A stretch of DNA of 64,000 nt from JACOND01 sp965202645. Its GTDB lineage: Bacteria > Bdellovibrionota > Bdellovibrionia > Bdellovibrionales > UBA1609. The translations under genes and the position numbers were made by a program. The notes below the pieces were generated by a model. The model was given only the letters and a program-made list of their open reading frames with translations, did not search any database and was not told the DNA's origin. Within the stretch, counting starts at the first letter, position 1, and every line of letters begins with the position of its first letter. The stretch is taken from the NCBI GenBank assembly GCA_965202645.1, contig OZ241840.1:1984001-2048000 (forward strand). Direction: 5' to 3'. Shown here piece by piece: positions 44,601-52,555 of this stretch.

Positions 44601-45148
44601 GCCAGAAAATATTTGTTAGGCTCGCCATCCGGGGAGGCTGTTTTAACCGCCTTCATATTGATCGGGATTGAGCGTTCACGGCTTTTTTCGTCAAGAGAAA
44701 ACGATTGTTTTAAATCCGGCTGTCGGACGGGAGCATCTGCCGGCTGTCGGACGGCGGCGTCTGCCGGTTTCAGGCGGAAAAACTGGGGCAGATTTAAATC
44801 TTTAAAGTCAATAGAGTATTTGTTAAGCGTTGCAGTATAAGAGAGAGCGGTATCCGCCCCGGAATGCTGTAGAGTTTTTTTGATTCTCTTTAAGGGCCAG
44901 GAAGGATCAATGGGAATATAAACGGCCTCGCTCAAAGTTACAGATAAGACAGACGCTATAGTCAAAAAAGAAGGCTCTCCAATAACCGCCGCTGTTTGGC
45001 AGTGGTTTTTATTTAAAAGATGAGTCAAAAAATAAACAGCTTCTTTTAGCTCTTTATAGGAGCGGCGGATTCCTCCTTCCTCAACAGCTGTTTTATCGCT
45101 GTTTCGCTCTAAGGATTGGCGAATTTCCTCTATCAAGGAGGAAGACAT
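41663..45148 (-). CDS. Nonribosomal peptide synthetase, A-PCP-C
   Basis: The product has about 1161 residues from the ATG at 45148 (MSSSLIEEIRQSLERN); an in-frame ATG at 45193 lies within the repeat leader. The adenylation domain has AYIMYTSGSSGEPKGVKVP, NLYGSTES, YKTGDRA and the NKVDYAKL end motif. The carrier domain has FFDCGGDSVLAVG with the phosphopantetheine Ser. The C-terminal condensation-like domain has FCISHIVGDGWSL, where the first His of HHxxxDG is Ser. It would activate one amino acid and pass it on. The C domain at the end, rather than the start, and the missing His leave product release unclear. Substrate not predicted. Confidence 0.85.
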   Translation of the reverse strand: MSSSLIEEIRQSLERNSDKTAVEEGGIRRSYKELKEAVYFLTHLLNKNHCQTAAVIGEPSFLTIASVLSVTLSEAVYIPIDPSWPLKRIKKTLQHSGADTALSYTATLNKYSIDFKDLNLPQFFRLKPADAAVRQPADAPVRQPDLKQSFSLDEKSRERSIPINMKAVKTASPDGEPNKYFLAEKYAYSKMEAIYSSKDIHPSFASPKKTNSSLAYIMYTSGSSGEPKGVKVPFRSLKKFLHWVKEEFQISSHDRFSYTASLGFGASIRQIFSPALSGAQTVCFPPETVRSPPAFLKELKRQKITVLNAPPIVLQQLAEQAVREKADKHFLKSVRLALAGGDLFPKDILDFWYEQFKHPHLAVNLYGSTESIVNASGYKTSDKKRGPASHKLLPIGQPRPGFSFLLKDEQGEIIKKAEAAGELYIQSAFLASGYHKNKEESEKTFSLAPKTNEALYKTGDRALRLPSQDYLVLGRGDSQVQIYGQRLELGEIENSLNSHPQVKRAFVIHFKAGHFDKIKAYIQPADKRRFDEKALRDFLSEDLPSYMIPHEFQQISRPPITGSNKVDYAKLKEAVRLAEERKTSRSDAKRSLSPKEKFYESSAPINISLLSDKELSGEIKKIWKKYIGEKKFANHQSFFDCGGDSVLAVGLYQSLCEKFSVPLDPYIFYTSPTISNIVKALRQAQNPTKQTAAQKEKAEIRPALKASSLLDLKRLWMNLFLKALKLSYKIMALLYTKKSLKRGPQSPQQKSFVFMKQIFNETYNGLFSAPAHKPVNKEEFKRALQLVIRSQESLRTVFAGDEQIVLPDYPPDILFYDLKNQTNESQQNTIKKTEDKLLRESFSFSALPLFKLAVFELSKTRFHLIFCISHIVGDGWSLQAFLSELNKSYSSLKKDGPALPSYSYLDYTKKYKAFCRQNFAASQNFWSGKMAKISEYNQSAKCESLDPLFSEESLKLNKLFADKAASRAKKRHTREFYIYLALWAESLKEFLACSKICFWTTYHGRSFPFKGLNSMIGSIARAAPLFMDLRAGDKTELLRVAQTAYLDSLKHADFNIAKAFLFSKGKASALNNWIGFNYLDFKPLPQLTKDLPFIIDFNRGEVRLSSGEKSYKRLYLFFSIHSYRDHVELKMYGKASKEHKRRLLQLMKDKLAELPIDNGVF

Positions 45149-45310
45149 GCTATAACCTCCGGCGGTTTGCATATACTCCTCCACCCGCCGCAAGCCTCTT
45201 GATCAAACAGAAAGACATGCTATAACCTCCGCCAGTTTGCATATACTCCTCCGCCCGCCGCAAGCCTCTTGATCAAACAGAAAGACATAATATAACCTCC
45301 CGCCGGTGTT
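45145..45310 (-). repeat. Two to three ~70-bp repeats carrying the NRPS gene start
   Basis: Units at about 45145, 45214 and 45284 share ATAACCTCC and GTTTGCATATACTCCTCC and end in AAACAGAAAGACAT. Read on the minus strand each upstream copy gives ATGTCTTTC then TGA, compared with ATGTCTTCC in the gene. Confidence 0.88.
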
Positions 45311-45349
45311 TCACAATTAAGGCTTATAATAGGATGATTGTAAATTCCA

Positions 45350-45680
45350 TGTTTTTTTGCCCTATTAACATAAAATTCAGCTGATTTTCTCTGTGTGGAA
45401 TCTTTTTTGCTATTGCGCGTGAGGAGTTGGTTTTTCCCTAAAAAAGAGAGTTTTCAGGCGTGAATAGCTCAGATTAATTTTTTTGCCCTTATTAACATAA
45501 AATTCAGCTGATTTCCTCTGTGTGGAATCTTTTTTGCTATTGCGCGTGAGGAGTTGGTTTTTCCCTGAAAAAGAGAGTTTTCAGGCGTGAATAGCTCAGA
45601 TTAATTTTTTTTGCCCTTATTAACATAAAATTCAGCTGGATTTTCTTGTGTGGAATCTTTTTTGCTATATGAATTATTGA
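45350..45680. repeat. Three ~127-bp tandem repeats upstream of the second Rpn gene
   Basis: Units start at about 45361, 45488 and 45616 with TTAACATAAAATTCAGCTG and include GTGTGGAATCTTTTTTGCTA. The last unit is truncated. They contain no gene start. Confidence 0.9.
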
Positions 45681-45741
45681 GGCTAGCTCACACAGAAGAC
45701 ATCCAGCGCGGGGCCCCTCAAATTAAAGAAAAGGGCATAAT

Positions 45742-46665
45742 ATGGATAATGGCAAGCAGCAGGAAAAGCGGGAAAAAGCCTTCCGCCTTAAAGATCTAAA
45801 ACAAGACAGAATCTTCAGGTATTTTTTCAAAAAAAATGAGAAAGCCCTGATTCATCTCCTCAACAGCTTCCTCCCTTTGGAAAAAGAGCAAAAAATTAAA
45901 AAAATAAAACTCATGGACGATCAAATCCAAGCTCCGGATTTTGATAAAAAAGAGAGCATCTTGGACATTCGCATGGAAATGGACAGCCAAGGCTTAGCCA
46001 ATGTGGAAATGCAGAGGTTTCCGGAAAAGCATTTTCGCTCCAGGGCTTTGTTTTATGCCTGCCGTCTATATAGCTCGCAGTTAGACAAGGGGAAAAAATA
46101 TGGTCATCTCAAGCCGGTTTATTCTTTGTTGATATGCTCTAAGGCATTATTTCCAGAGTTAGAGGAGTATGGAGTATTTCGCTTAAAGTGTGAGGATAGG
46201 CCGGAGATTTTATTTAGTCGGGATTTAAGCATAGTTTTGGTTCAGTTGGATAAATTTAAGAAGACTGTAGAAGATAAATTTGATAATTTGGATTTTTGGT
46301 GTTATATATTAAAGAACGCGCCGGATATCGGCCGGACAGAGTTTGTTAAGCTGGGATCAAAAAGAAGGGAGTTTAAGGAGATTATGTGGCATTTAAGGAA
46401 GCTCTCGAAAGAGGAGTCAGCAAAGATTTTGGAGGAGTATGAGGAGATGAGATGGCGTGATGAGCAGGCCCGGCTGGAGGATTATTGGGAGCGTGGCATA
46501 AAGCAGGGCATGGAAAAGGGCATACAACAAGGCCGGAGGCAAACCGCTTGGAGGATGTTGGAAAAAAGCCTCGATCCCGCTCAAATTTCAGAATGGACGG
46601 GCTTGTCTGAAGAGGAAATCAGAGCTATGAAAAAAGACAGATCTAAAGTGAATAGCAACAAATAA
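45742..46665 (+). CDS. Rpn-family / PD-(D/E)xK nuclease transposase-like protein
   Basis: The 307-residue product begins with FRLKDLKQDRIFRYFFKKNE, then ESILDIRMEMDSQGLANVEMQ, holding the nuclease Asp and E-x-Q in place of E-x-K, then FRSRALFYACRLYSSQL. This is the PDDEXK_2 branch of Rpn-like proteins. The C-terminus has a Gly/Gln-Lys linker (GIKQGMEKGIQQGRRQ) and a small domain ending ISEWTGLSEEEIRAM, the same plan as the other Rpn gene. A possible internal start at 46447 (M236) follows GGAGGAG by 9 bp. An 80-bp IS-end-like element lies just after the stop. Confidence 0.85.
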   Translation: MDNGKQQEKREKAFRLKDLKQDRIFRYFFKKNEKALIHLLNSFLPLEKEQKIKKIKLMDDQIQAPDFDKKESILDIRMEMDSQGLANVEMQRFPEKHFRSRALFYACRLYSSQLDKGKKYGHLKPVYSLLICSKALFPELEEYGVFRLKCEDRPEILFSRDLSIVLVQLDKFKKTVEDKFDNLDFWCYILKNAPDIGRTEFVKLGSKRREFKEIMWHLRKLSKEESAKILEEYEEMRWRDEQARLEDYWERGIKQGMEKGIQQGRRQTAWRMLEKSLDPAQISEWTGLSEEEIRAMKKDRSKVNSNK

Positions 46666-46679
46666 AATGTAAAGCTTTT

Positions 46680-46759
46680 GGCTCATAGCGCCTTAAGCTG
46701 GCTTTTAATGATAGGAAAAGCAATCCCCCAGACTCCTTCTCTTATTATAAGCGCTATGA
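46680..46759. mobile_element. Short IS1595-end-derived element (MITE-like)
   Basis: GGCTCATAGCGCCTTAAG at the left and CTTATTATAAGCGCTATGA at the right are imperfect inverted ends resembling the terminal repeats of the IS at 57321-58072. About 80 bp, no gene. Confidence 0.65.
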
Positions 46760-47100
46760 AAAATAGGTATTTTAGGCTAAATTTCTTCTCTGAGATACGG
46801 GAACGGATAAAATATGGAGCGTGTTCCTAAAGTTGGACAGATTGTGTTAAAAAGATGGAAGCTCAAAAACAGCGCCCTTCCCAGCCTCTCCCTTTTTGGT
46901 TAATCTAAAGCTTCCTGAAAACTACAAAAAAAGAAAGTTATATGTTTATGTTTTAAGCCCTAAAGGAGAAGTGATATATTCCGCTCCCATTCCAAAAAAT
47001 AAATTGTGGTTTCAATGGACAAAATCTATTAAATAGGAAATAATATGGGTTTATGAGATTTTTATATCCGCTGTTGCCTTCAGCATCTCGTATGCTGGCT
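46760..47100. other. Intergenic stretch with a gene fragment
   Basis: A start-less frame ending at TAG near 47036 reads PFLVNLKLPENYKKRKLYVY and GEVIYSAPIPKNKLWFQWTK. It looks coding but is only about 55 codons; its origin is unknown. Confidence 0.4.
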
Positions 47101-48804
47101 TTATTTGATTTTATAAAACTGTTTTCCCAAGAGAAAAGCTTTTTTGTTTTGAACGGAGATTTTTTCAAAAGGGCCGGAATATGCTAAAACCCGCTCTTTT
47201 AATTTTTTTTGGCGCCGGACAGCGTCCAACAGCTCCAGAGCCATAAGCCAGAGATGTTTTTGCCCTTTGAGCTGTTTTAAAAGCTTTTCCACCTGCGAGA
47301 GGGAGCGCGCCTTAAAATTCATGACTTTTTTATAAAGCTCAAATGTCTTTTTTTGTTTTTGTGACATTGTTTTTTGCGGGATCCGGGAAGGCTCAAAATC
47401 ATCCTTTTCCCCATAAGCCTTTTTGTCCGCCGGCCCGGAAAAAACAGAAGCCACAGAAGCTCCCACAGCCAAATCAAAAGGCCCCCAAGAGGGATGATAC
47501 AAGATATGTCCCTGGCTGTCTTTTATCAGACAATTTTTAAATGTCAGAGTCAGCAAGCGCCCTTTAACCCTTAAAGCGGTCTCTAACTCCCCTCTCAGCC
47601 TTATGCCCCCCTCAAAACGGATTTCAGCTTTATGCCCCTTTTTCAGCCCTTGTCTTCCCAACTCCCGCTCAGTCCATAGATGAAAAGGCTTTTTGATCTT
47701 CGTTAAAATTTTTAAAGGAGAGCTATATCCCTCTTTGTGATAATTCGTCCCGTGCCCTTTTAACTGCCGGCCTTGAAAAGCCAGCTGAACAGGGCCAGAG
47801 AATTTTAAAAACACAGCCTTTTTGCTCTTGGTTTGAACAGCCTTTTCCAAAACTCCGGAGATTTGAAGCCCGCTGCCTAAAACCACAGTGTTTAAGGTTT
47901 TAGATTGTATAGCCTGATTTAGGCCATAAAGCCCGCCCCTTTTAAAAGCCAGCCTTTTTGAAACGGCGTTTAAAACTTCTAAAATCCGCTCAAAGCTCTC
48001 CGCCACAAAAAGCTGAGGCTGAAAATCAGTAATGTCAAAGGGATAGTTTAGGCAGGTTTCATCCAATTTTATTTTTTTGACCTTTTGAATGTGAAGAGAT
48101 TCCCCTATGGAGGAAATAAGGCCGGCCCCATAAATTTTTGGATTTCTCAAACTCCCTATCAGCCCATATTCCGATGTCCACCATATCAGACGAGAGAGAT
48201 AAGAAGCCTCGCTGACATGGGAGATGCTCTTTGTAATGGTTTTTAATTTTTGCTCTTGCTTTTGAATTTGCCGAGCTGTGGATTTTGGATTTTCCTTTAA
48301 GTCGCTCAAATCTCTGATGGCTCTGTATTTATCCATATCCTCTTGGCTGGTAATGGCCTTTAAAACGGTTTGAGCGTATTTTTCCAAAAATTTTGAAAAC
48401 ACAGGATGAGCTAAAAAGGGGACATGCCCCACAGCCTCATGCGCTATATCCGGCGCCGGAGTGTAAAAAATATGCTGGACAGATCTGATCTCTGAGGCAA
48501 TGGGGAGAATTTTATTCATTTGAAACTCCATAAAAGCTTTTGGCGGGATAAAGCCGCTGATGCAAACAGCTCTCCAGCCAAATTTTTGCAGTTTCCGGTC
48601 AATATCAGAAATTTTTGGGATCTGGTCCTGGCGAATGCCTGTTTTTTTTAAACCCTCCAGCCCGCCCTCATGGCCATAGCGGGACAGGTTATCCTGAATC
48701 CCTCTCATAATAAATCGCCAGACCGCCTGATCCTCCGGGCTGTATTTTCTGTAATTTTGGGGAACAGTGTATTTTCTAAGATGAGAGGGGACAAAAAAGC
48801 TCAA
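47101..48804 (-). CDS. Phenylalanine 4-hydroxylase-like aromatic amino acid hydroxylase (long form)
   Basis: The 567-residue product contains the iron-binding HEAVGHVPFLAHPVF (two His) near residues 120-125 and WWTSEYGLIG with the Glu ligand. The preceding IAHEAVGHVP matches the catalytic core of tetrahydrobiopterin-dependent hydroxylases. Bacterial phenylalanine hydroxylases are about 260-300 residues; here about 270 extra C-terminal residues of unknown function follow, with basic beta-rich stretches (LKKGHKAEIRFEGGIRLRGE) and a helical tail. It would hydroxylate phenylalanine to tyrosine. It is not in an operon; neighbouring genes are unrelated. Confidence 0.88.
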   Translation of the reverse strand: MSFFVPSHLRKYTVPQNYRKYSPEDQAVWRFIMRGIQDNLSRYGHEGGLEGLKKTGIRQDQIPKISDIDRKLQKFGWRAVCISGFIPPKAFMEFQMNKILPIASEIRSVQHIFYTPAPDIAHEAVGHVPFLAHPVFSKFLEKYAQTVLKAITSQEDMDKYRAIRDLSDLKENPKSTARQIQKQEQKLKTITKSISHVSEASYLSRLIWWTSEYGLIGSLRNPKIYGAGLISSIGESLHIQKVKKIKLDETCLNYPFDITDFQPQLFVAESFERILEVLNAVSKRLAFKRGGLYGLNQAIQSKTLNTVVLGSGLQISGVLEKAVQTKSKKAVFLKFSGPVQLAFQGRQLKGHGTNYHKEGYSSPLKILTKIKKPFHLWTERELGRQGLKKGHKAEIRFEGGIRLRGELETALRVKGRLLTLTFKNCLIKDSQGHILYHPSWGPFDLAVGASVASVFSGPADKKAYGEKDDFEPSRIPQKTMSQKQKKTFELYKKVMNFKARSLSQVEKLLKQLKGQKHLWLMALELLDAVRRQKKLKERVLAYSGPFEKISVQNKKAFLLGKQFYKIK

Positions 48805-48984
48805 AAAACCTCCGGCCTTATTCTAAAAATATAGGCGCTGTGCCCTATACAGCTGTATAAAAATTAGCGCATGGCTTTATCGCCAGTCAAAACAAAAGAC
48901 AGTCTTTTTCTTGAAGATTCTCTCAAATTTATACGGTTGAGCAAGGCCTGCTGTGTAAATGGATTTGAAAAAAGAGGCTTGAGC

Positions 48985-49440
48985 TTATTTTTCAGCCATA
49001 GAGAAGCGGCTGCTGTGAGTCTCCAGTTTTTTATTCACTCCTTGGATTTGTTTCTGTATCTCATTTTGCAGGGATTGGATTTTCTTCATATAAGAGCCGA
49101 CTTCATAGCCTTTGGCAAATTCCATTTTTAAGCTTTGCGGGCAGGCTGAAGTCTCTTGCTTCATTTGAGAGAGGCTATAAATATAGCCTGTTTTAAAACT
49201 GCAATATTCCCTTAAACCGGCGTCAAATCCATTTTTATAGGCTTTAGCGTAAATAGAATCCGATGGAAAAGGGCAAATCTTTCTTCTTTGAGCAAAGCTG
49301 GCGCTTTTTTTTACCCCCCTGGCGCTGTCTTGACGGCCCAGCTCATACCAGTTGATTTCCAAACAACTGCTGTTTAAATGACTGCAAGCGGGAAAAAAGC
49401 AAAAAAATAACAATAAAGGGAAAATTTGTTTTAATTTCAT
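48985..49440 (-). CDS. DUF2799-like lipoprotein
   Basis: The 151-residue product has a signal peptide with lipobox FFPAC. The mature sequence has CLEINWYELGRQDSARG, AYKNGFDAGLREYCSFKTGY and a later CPQS, the spacing of the DUF2799 family (WYxxGxxDG, GxxxGLxxYC). A short coiled coil ends the protein. The function of the family is not established; the location is probably periplasmic or outer membrane. Confidence 0.75.
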   Translation of the reverse strand: MKLKQIFPLLLFFCFFPACSHLNSSCLEINWYELGRQDSARGVKKSASFAQRRKICPFPSDSIYAKAYKNGFDAGLREYCSFKTGYIYSLSQMKQETSACPQSLKMEFAKGYEVGSYMKKIQSLQNEIQKQIQGVNKKLETHSSRFSMAEK

Positions 49441-49531
49441 GGCTTTGCTTTTATTATACTAACATAATATAGCTTTTTTGTATAGAGAAAAGCTTTAAAA
49501 TGAAAATTTTTCACTTAAAATGAATGGGGAC

Positions 49532-49608
49532 GCGTCCGTAGCTCAACTGGATAGAGCATTGGACTTCGGATCCAAGGGTTAGGGGTTCGACTCCTCTCGG
49601 GCGCGCCA
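49532..49608 (+). tRNA. tRNA-Arg (anticodon TCG)
   Basis: A 7-bp acceptor stem (GCGTCCG with CGGGCGC, one G-T pair) is present. The D arm contains AGCTCAACTGGATAGAGC. The anticodon stem TTGGA/TCCAA encloses the loop CTTCGGA, and the T arm contains GGTTCGACTCC. The encoded 3' CCA is at 49606-49608. It would read CGA codons. Confidence 0.95.
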
Positions 49609-49659
49609 TTTTTTATAAAATCCTAAACTGGTTTGGCTTTTTGGCCTAAGGCTTAGGGG

Positions 49660-49870
49660 TGTGTCTTTTCCAGAGTCTAAATTGGGACAAGCGCATGGCC
49701 CAAAAAGGAGCGGATGATTCAAATATGGCCTAAACTGATCTTTATTAGGGCGAGCGCCTCCCCCTTATCCGTCTTTTGTCTGCCTGAGAGCGGGAGTCCT
49801 CAAAGATCAGCTGGAATTCTGGAAAATTGAAGATCATCATGGGGTTTAGATCAAGAGAGCCAGCCTCCGC
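49660..49870. repeat. Dispersed palindromic element, copy 2 (inverted)
   Basis: GGAAAATTGAAGATCATCAT and the flanking TTTAGATCAAGAGAGCCAG are the reverse complement of motifs in the copies at 34485 and 54485. The left half (TTTTCCAGAGTCTAAATT) corresponds to their right half. Confidence 0.7.
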
Positions 49871-49951
49871 TTATAAAATCCGACAAGTTTTCCATGGATT
49901 TTAGAGCGGTTTTATTGCTATATTCCGCCAGTTTATGTAAAAAAACTGATT

Positions 49952-50155
49952 ATGCCCAAAAAAATCGCCAACACAATCTACATTACGGAAAAACAGCAAA
50001 ATCAACTGAAAGAGTTGAATAATCGCTTAAAAATCCCTGTTTCAGCCATCATTCGCCAAGGCATAGATTTAGTGTTAAAAAAGTATGAGGACAATTTGCC
50101 CGGCCAGCTCCCTTTGTTTAAGGAGGAGCAAAGCCAGGATAAGAAAAAACGCTAG
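49952..50155 (+). CDS. Ribbon-helix-helix DNA-binding protein
   Basis: The 67-residue product has the RHH fold pattern: a short strand NTIYITEKQQNQL, a helix ELNNRLKIPVSAIIRQGIDLVLKKYE, then a tail PLFKEEQSQDKKKR. Such proteins act as dimers that repress their own operons, often as antitoxins or partition regulators. No toxin partner is adjacent. The last ~80 bp of the gene are repeated at 50260-50360. Confidence 0.75.
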   Translation: MPKKIANTIYITEKQQNQLKELNNRLKIPVSAIIRQGIDLVLKKYEDNLPGQLPLFKEEQSQDKKKR

Positions 50156-50157
50156 AT

Positions 50158-50400
50158 CGCAAAGCCTCATGCGCTTTATTTAAAGTGGATGGCAGCTGGG
50201 GCTTTCCTGTGCGCTAGATCGCAAAGCCTCAGACCGCCCCCGGATATTGAAACTAACTCGTTAAAAAAGTATGAGGACAATTTGTCCGGCCAGCTCCCTT
50301 TGTTTAAGGAGGAGCAAAGCCAGGATAAGAAAAAACGCTAGATCGCAAAGCCTCAGGCGCTTTATTTAAAGAGCAAAATCAGGATAAATGCTGGAATTTA
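50158..50400 (+). repeat. Duplicated 3' end of the RHH gene
   Basis: AAAAAGTATGAGGACAATTT to the stop and the following ATCGCAAAGCCTCA of 50076-50170 recur at about 50260-50357, with shorter echoes of CGCTAGATCGCAAAGCCTCA at 50212 and GCGCTTTATTTAAA at 50171 and 50359. Confidence 0.9.
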
Positions 50401-50459
50401 AAATAGGCCGGCGGGATTTTTGATAAGAAAGGCCATCCATTTTTGAAAATTCGCCGGCT

Positions 50460-51836
50460 CTATAAGCGGGGCGGGCCTATTTTCCGGCGATAAAATAAAA
50501 GAGCGGCCCCTATAACAATCAGAAAAGAGCCAAAATACTTCACCGGCCTTCCGGGATCCCGATTAACTGATAAAATAGACGCAAAAGCCCCCTCTTTAGC
50601 CTGAGGAGGCTCAAAACTGGACTGATAAAAGGTCCAGCCGCCATATTGCAAAGGCTCATTCATGGATATGATTTTTGTCTGGCCTTTCAGGCGAACTTCG
50701 CTCTCATAGCTTTTAGCTTTTGAGCTTCCCGGATAAGCGGTCATTTTAAAATCCAGCAGCTCTAAATCAAAATCCAAGCGATAAGTTTTGTTTAAATAAG
50801 CCATAGCGTAAACTCGATCCTCCTTAAAAAAACGAACATAAGAGTTTTGGCCCATCCAGGCCGAATGCCCATTCAGCTGGACATGGATAGCTTTTACAGC
50901 GCTGTCAGAGGGCTTGTCTTTAGGCTCAAAAACAAAAGCTTTTTGGGCTTGCGGAAAAAACTCCAGCAGGCGAAATTGAAAATCCATCCAGCCGGTTGAA
51001 AACACTGATCCTCTTTTTAAGGGCTGTTTTTTTTTGCCGGACAAGGAGTAAAAAAGCCCCCCTCCCTCAACAAGCAAGACCAGCTCTTTGTCAGTTTGGG
51101 CTTTGTAATTTATGTCTTTCGTCAAGCTGATCACAGCGGGGCCAAATTTCCGGCTGGCCACATTCTCTCCTGTATCGAGATATATCCATTCCGCCATATT
51201 TGCCTGAGAGCCAGCTAAGTAAAAACGAACAGCCGGCCGGCCATTTTTTGAAACAGGCTGAAAAAGCTCTCGGCCAATGGCAAAAGGGAAATGCCGTTTA
51301 ATAATAAACCGCTCATGGGCTGTGGAAATCACATAAGGCTTTTTTAGAGTCGGCCGGATAAAAAACATATCCACAGGCTCTTCGTGAATCAGGCTAAAAT
51401 TTTCCCCATCATAAGAGGAGTAAATTTTAATCTCCATATCGGAGACACTGACCAAAGAGGCTTTTTCCCCCTCTTTAAAGCGAAGAGAGCCATCCACGCC
51501 AAAAGATCTAGTCACAAGAGAGCCTAACATTAAAGTTAAAATGCCAATGTGAGCCAGAACAAAGGGAAAATGCCGCTTTCTCCAAGGCCAGCGATCAATT
51601 AAAACGGAAATTAAATTAACCGCCAGAAGAAGAAGTGTGGCAGTCATCCACAAAGAGCGATAAACAAGCTTATTGGCTATTTCCTGATTGTATTGAGACT
51701 CAATAAAAGTGCCGACAGCTGTCAAAACAGCCAAAGCTAAAAGTATAAAAACAGCCAGCTTTAATGAAATAAAAAGCCTATAAAGAAATAAAAGGGCTTT
51801 TAACAAAGCATTTTGGGCGGGGCGCAAATAAGGCAT
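50460..51836 (-). CDS. ResB-like cytochrome c biogenesis protein
   Basis: The 458-residue product opens with FISLKLAVFILLALAVLTAVGT, the ResB signature helix, then two more N-terminal membrane helices including FVLAHIGILTLMLGSLV with a conserved His. A large extracytoplasmic domain follows, with a last helix near the C-terminus (YFGSFLIVIGAALLFYRRK). ResB works with ResC/CcsA (system II) to carry haem across the membrane and attach it to cytochrome c. A resC/ccsA gene is not in the window. Confidence 0.85.
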   Translation of the reverse strand: MPYLRPAQNALLKALLFLYRLFISLKLAVFILLALAVLTAVGTFIESQYNQEIANKLVYRSLWMTATLLLLAVNLISVLIDRWPWRKRHFPFVLAHIGILTLMLGSLVTRSFGVDGSLRFKEGEKASLVSVSDMEIKIYSSYDGENFSLIHEEPVDMFFIRPTLKKPYVISTAHERFIIKRHFPFAIGRELFQPVSKNGRPAVRFYLAGSQANMAEWIYLDTGENVASRKFGPAVISLTKDINYKAQTDKELVLLVEGGGLFYSLSGKKKQPLKRGSVFSTGWMDFQFRLLEFFPQAQKAFVFEPKDKPSDSAVKAIHVQLNGHSAWMGQNSYVRFFKEDRVYAMAYLNKTYRLDFDLELLDFKMTAYPGSSKAKSYESEVRLKGQTKIISMNEPLQYGGWTFYQSSFEPPQAKEGAFASILSVNRDPGRPVKYFGSFLIVIGAALLFYRRKIGPPRL

Positions 51837-52140
51837 GGCTTTTTTATACTCCCGCTGTTTTAAAATTCAAGCAAATTGAGATCAGCCGGTTTGAGGATGA
51901 GCGCGGGCGGGAGCGTTTTTTAAAGAGGCCGGCCGGCGCTCTGCAAGACTCCCGCCTTTAGCTGGCTTGAGCCGCATACCAAGGAGCGGGAGCGCCATCG
52001 CCTTAAACAGCGCCCGCCTCTCCTCCGAAATTAGAAAATCGCCACGCTAAGCTGTTAAATGAGTTCCGCCGCGGCGGAAGGGGAGTTTTTCTGATATAGT
52101 GTAATTTAAAAGGCTGTGTTTTCTCGCAATATTGGCTCGC
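51837..52140. other. Intergenic region before the pth leader array
   Basis: About 300 bp rich in GC patches. No gene is supported; long minus-strand frames across 52003-52918 are products of the repeat. Confidence 0.4.
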
Positions 52141-52164
52141 TTCTTTGCTTTTAGGTTTTTTGTT

Positions 52165-52555
52165 AAATCCCGCCGGCATAAAAACAGTTATGATTGGTTT
52201 TTTCCCTTGAGAATAGATTGCCTCTCGGCTTATTATTTGCGCTATGAAAGCTATTGTTGGGCTGGGCAATCCCGGCGGCGTCATAAAAACAGTTATGGCT
52301 GATTTTTTCCCTTGAGAATAGATTGCCTCTCGGCTTATTATTTGCGCTATGAAAGCTATTGTTGGGCTGGGCAATCCCGGCGGCGTCATAAAAACAGTTA
52401 TGGCTGATTTTTTCCCTTGAGAATAGATTGCCTCTCGGCTTATTATGTGCGCCATGAAAGCTATTGTTGGGCTGGGCAATCCCGCCGGCATAAAAACAGT
52501 TATGATTGGTTTTTTCCCTTGAGAATAGATTGCCTCTCGGCTTATTATTTGCGCT
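52165..52555 (+). repeat. Three and a half 102-105-bp repeats carrying the pth start
   Basis: ATG codons stand at 52244, 52349, 52454 and, for the gene, 52556 (steps 105, 105, 102). Each upstream copy contains a perfect or near-perfect MKAIVGLGNPG (the first 11 codons of pth), then diverges to GVIKTVMADFFP or a related tail and stops at TGA. The block ahead of each ATG (GAATAGATTGCCTCTCGGCT) is the same. Confidence 0.97.
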
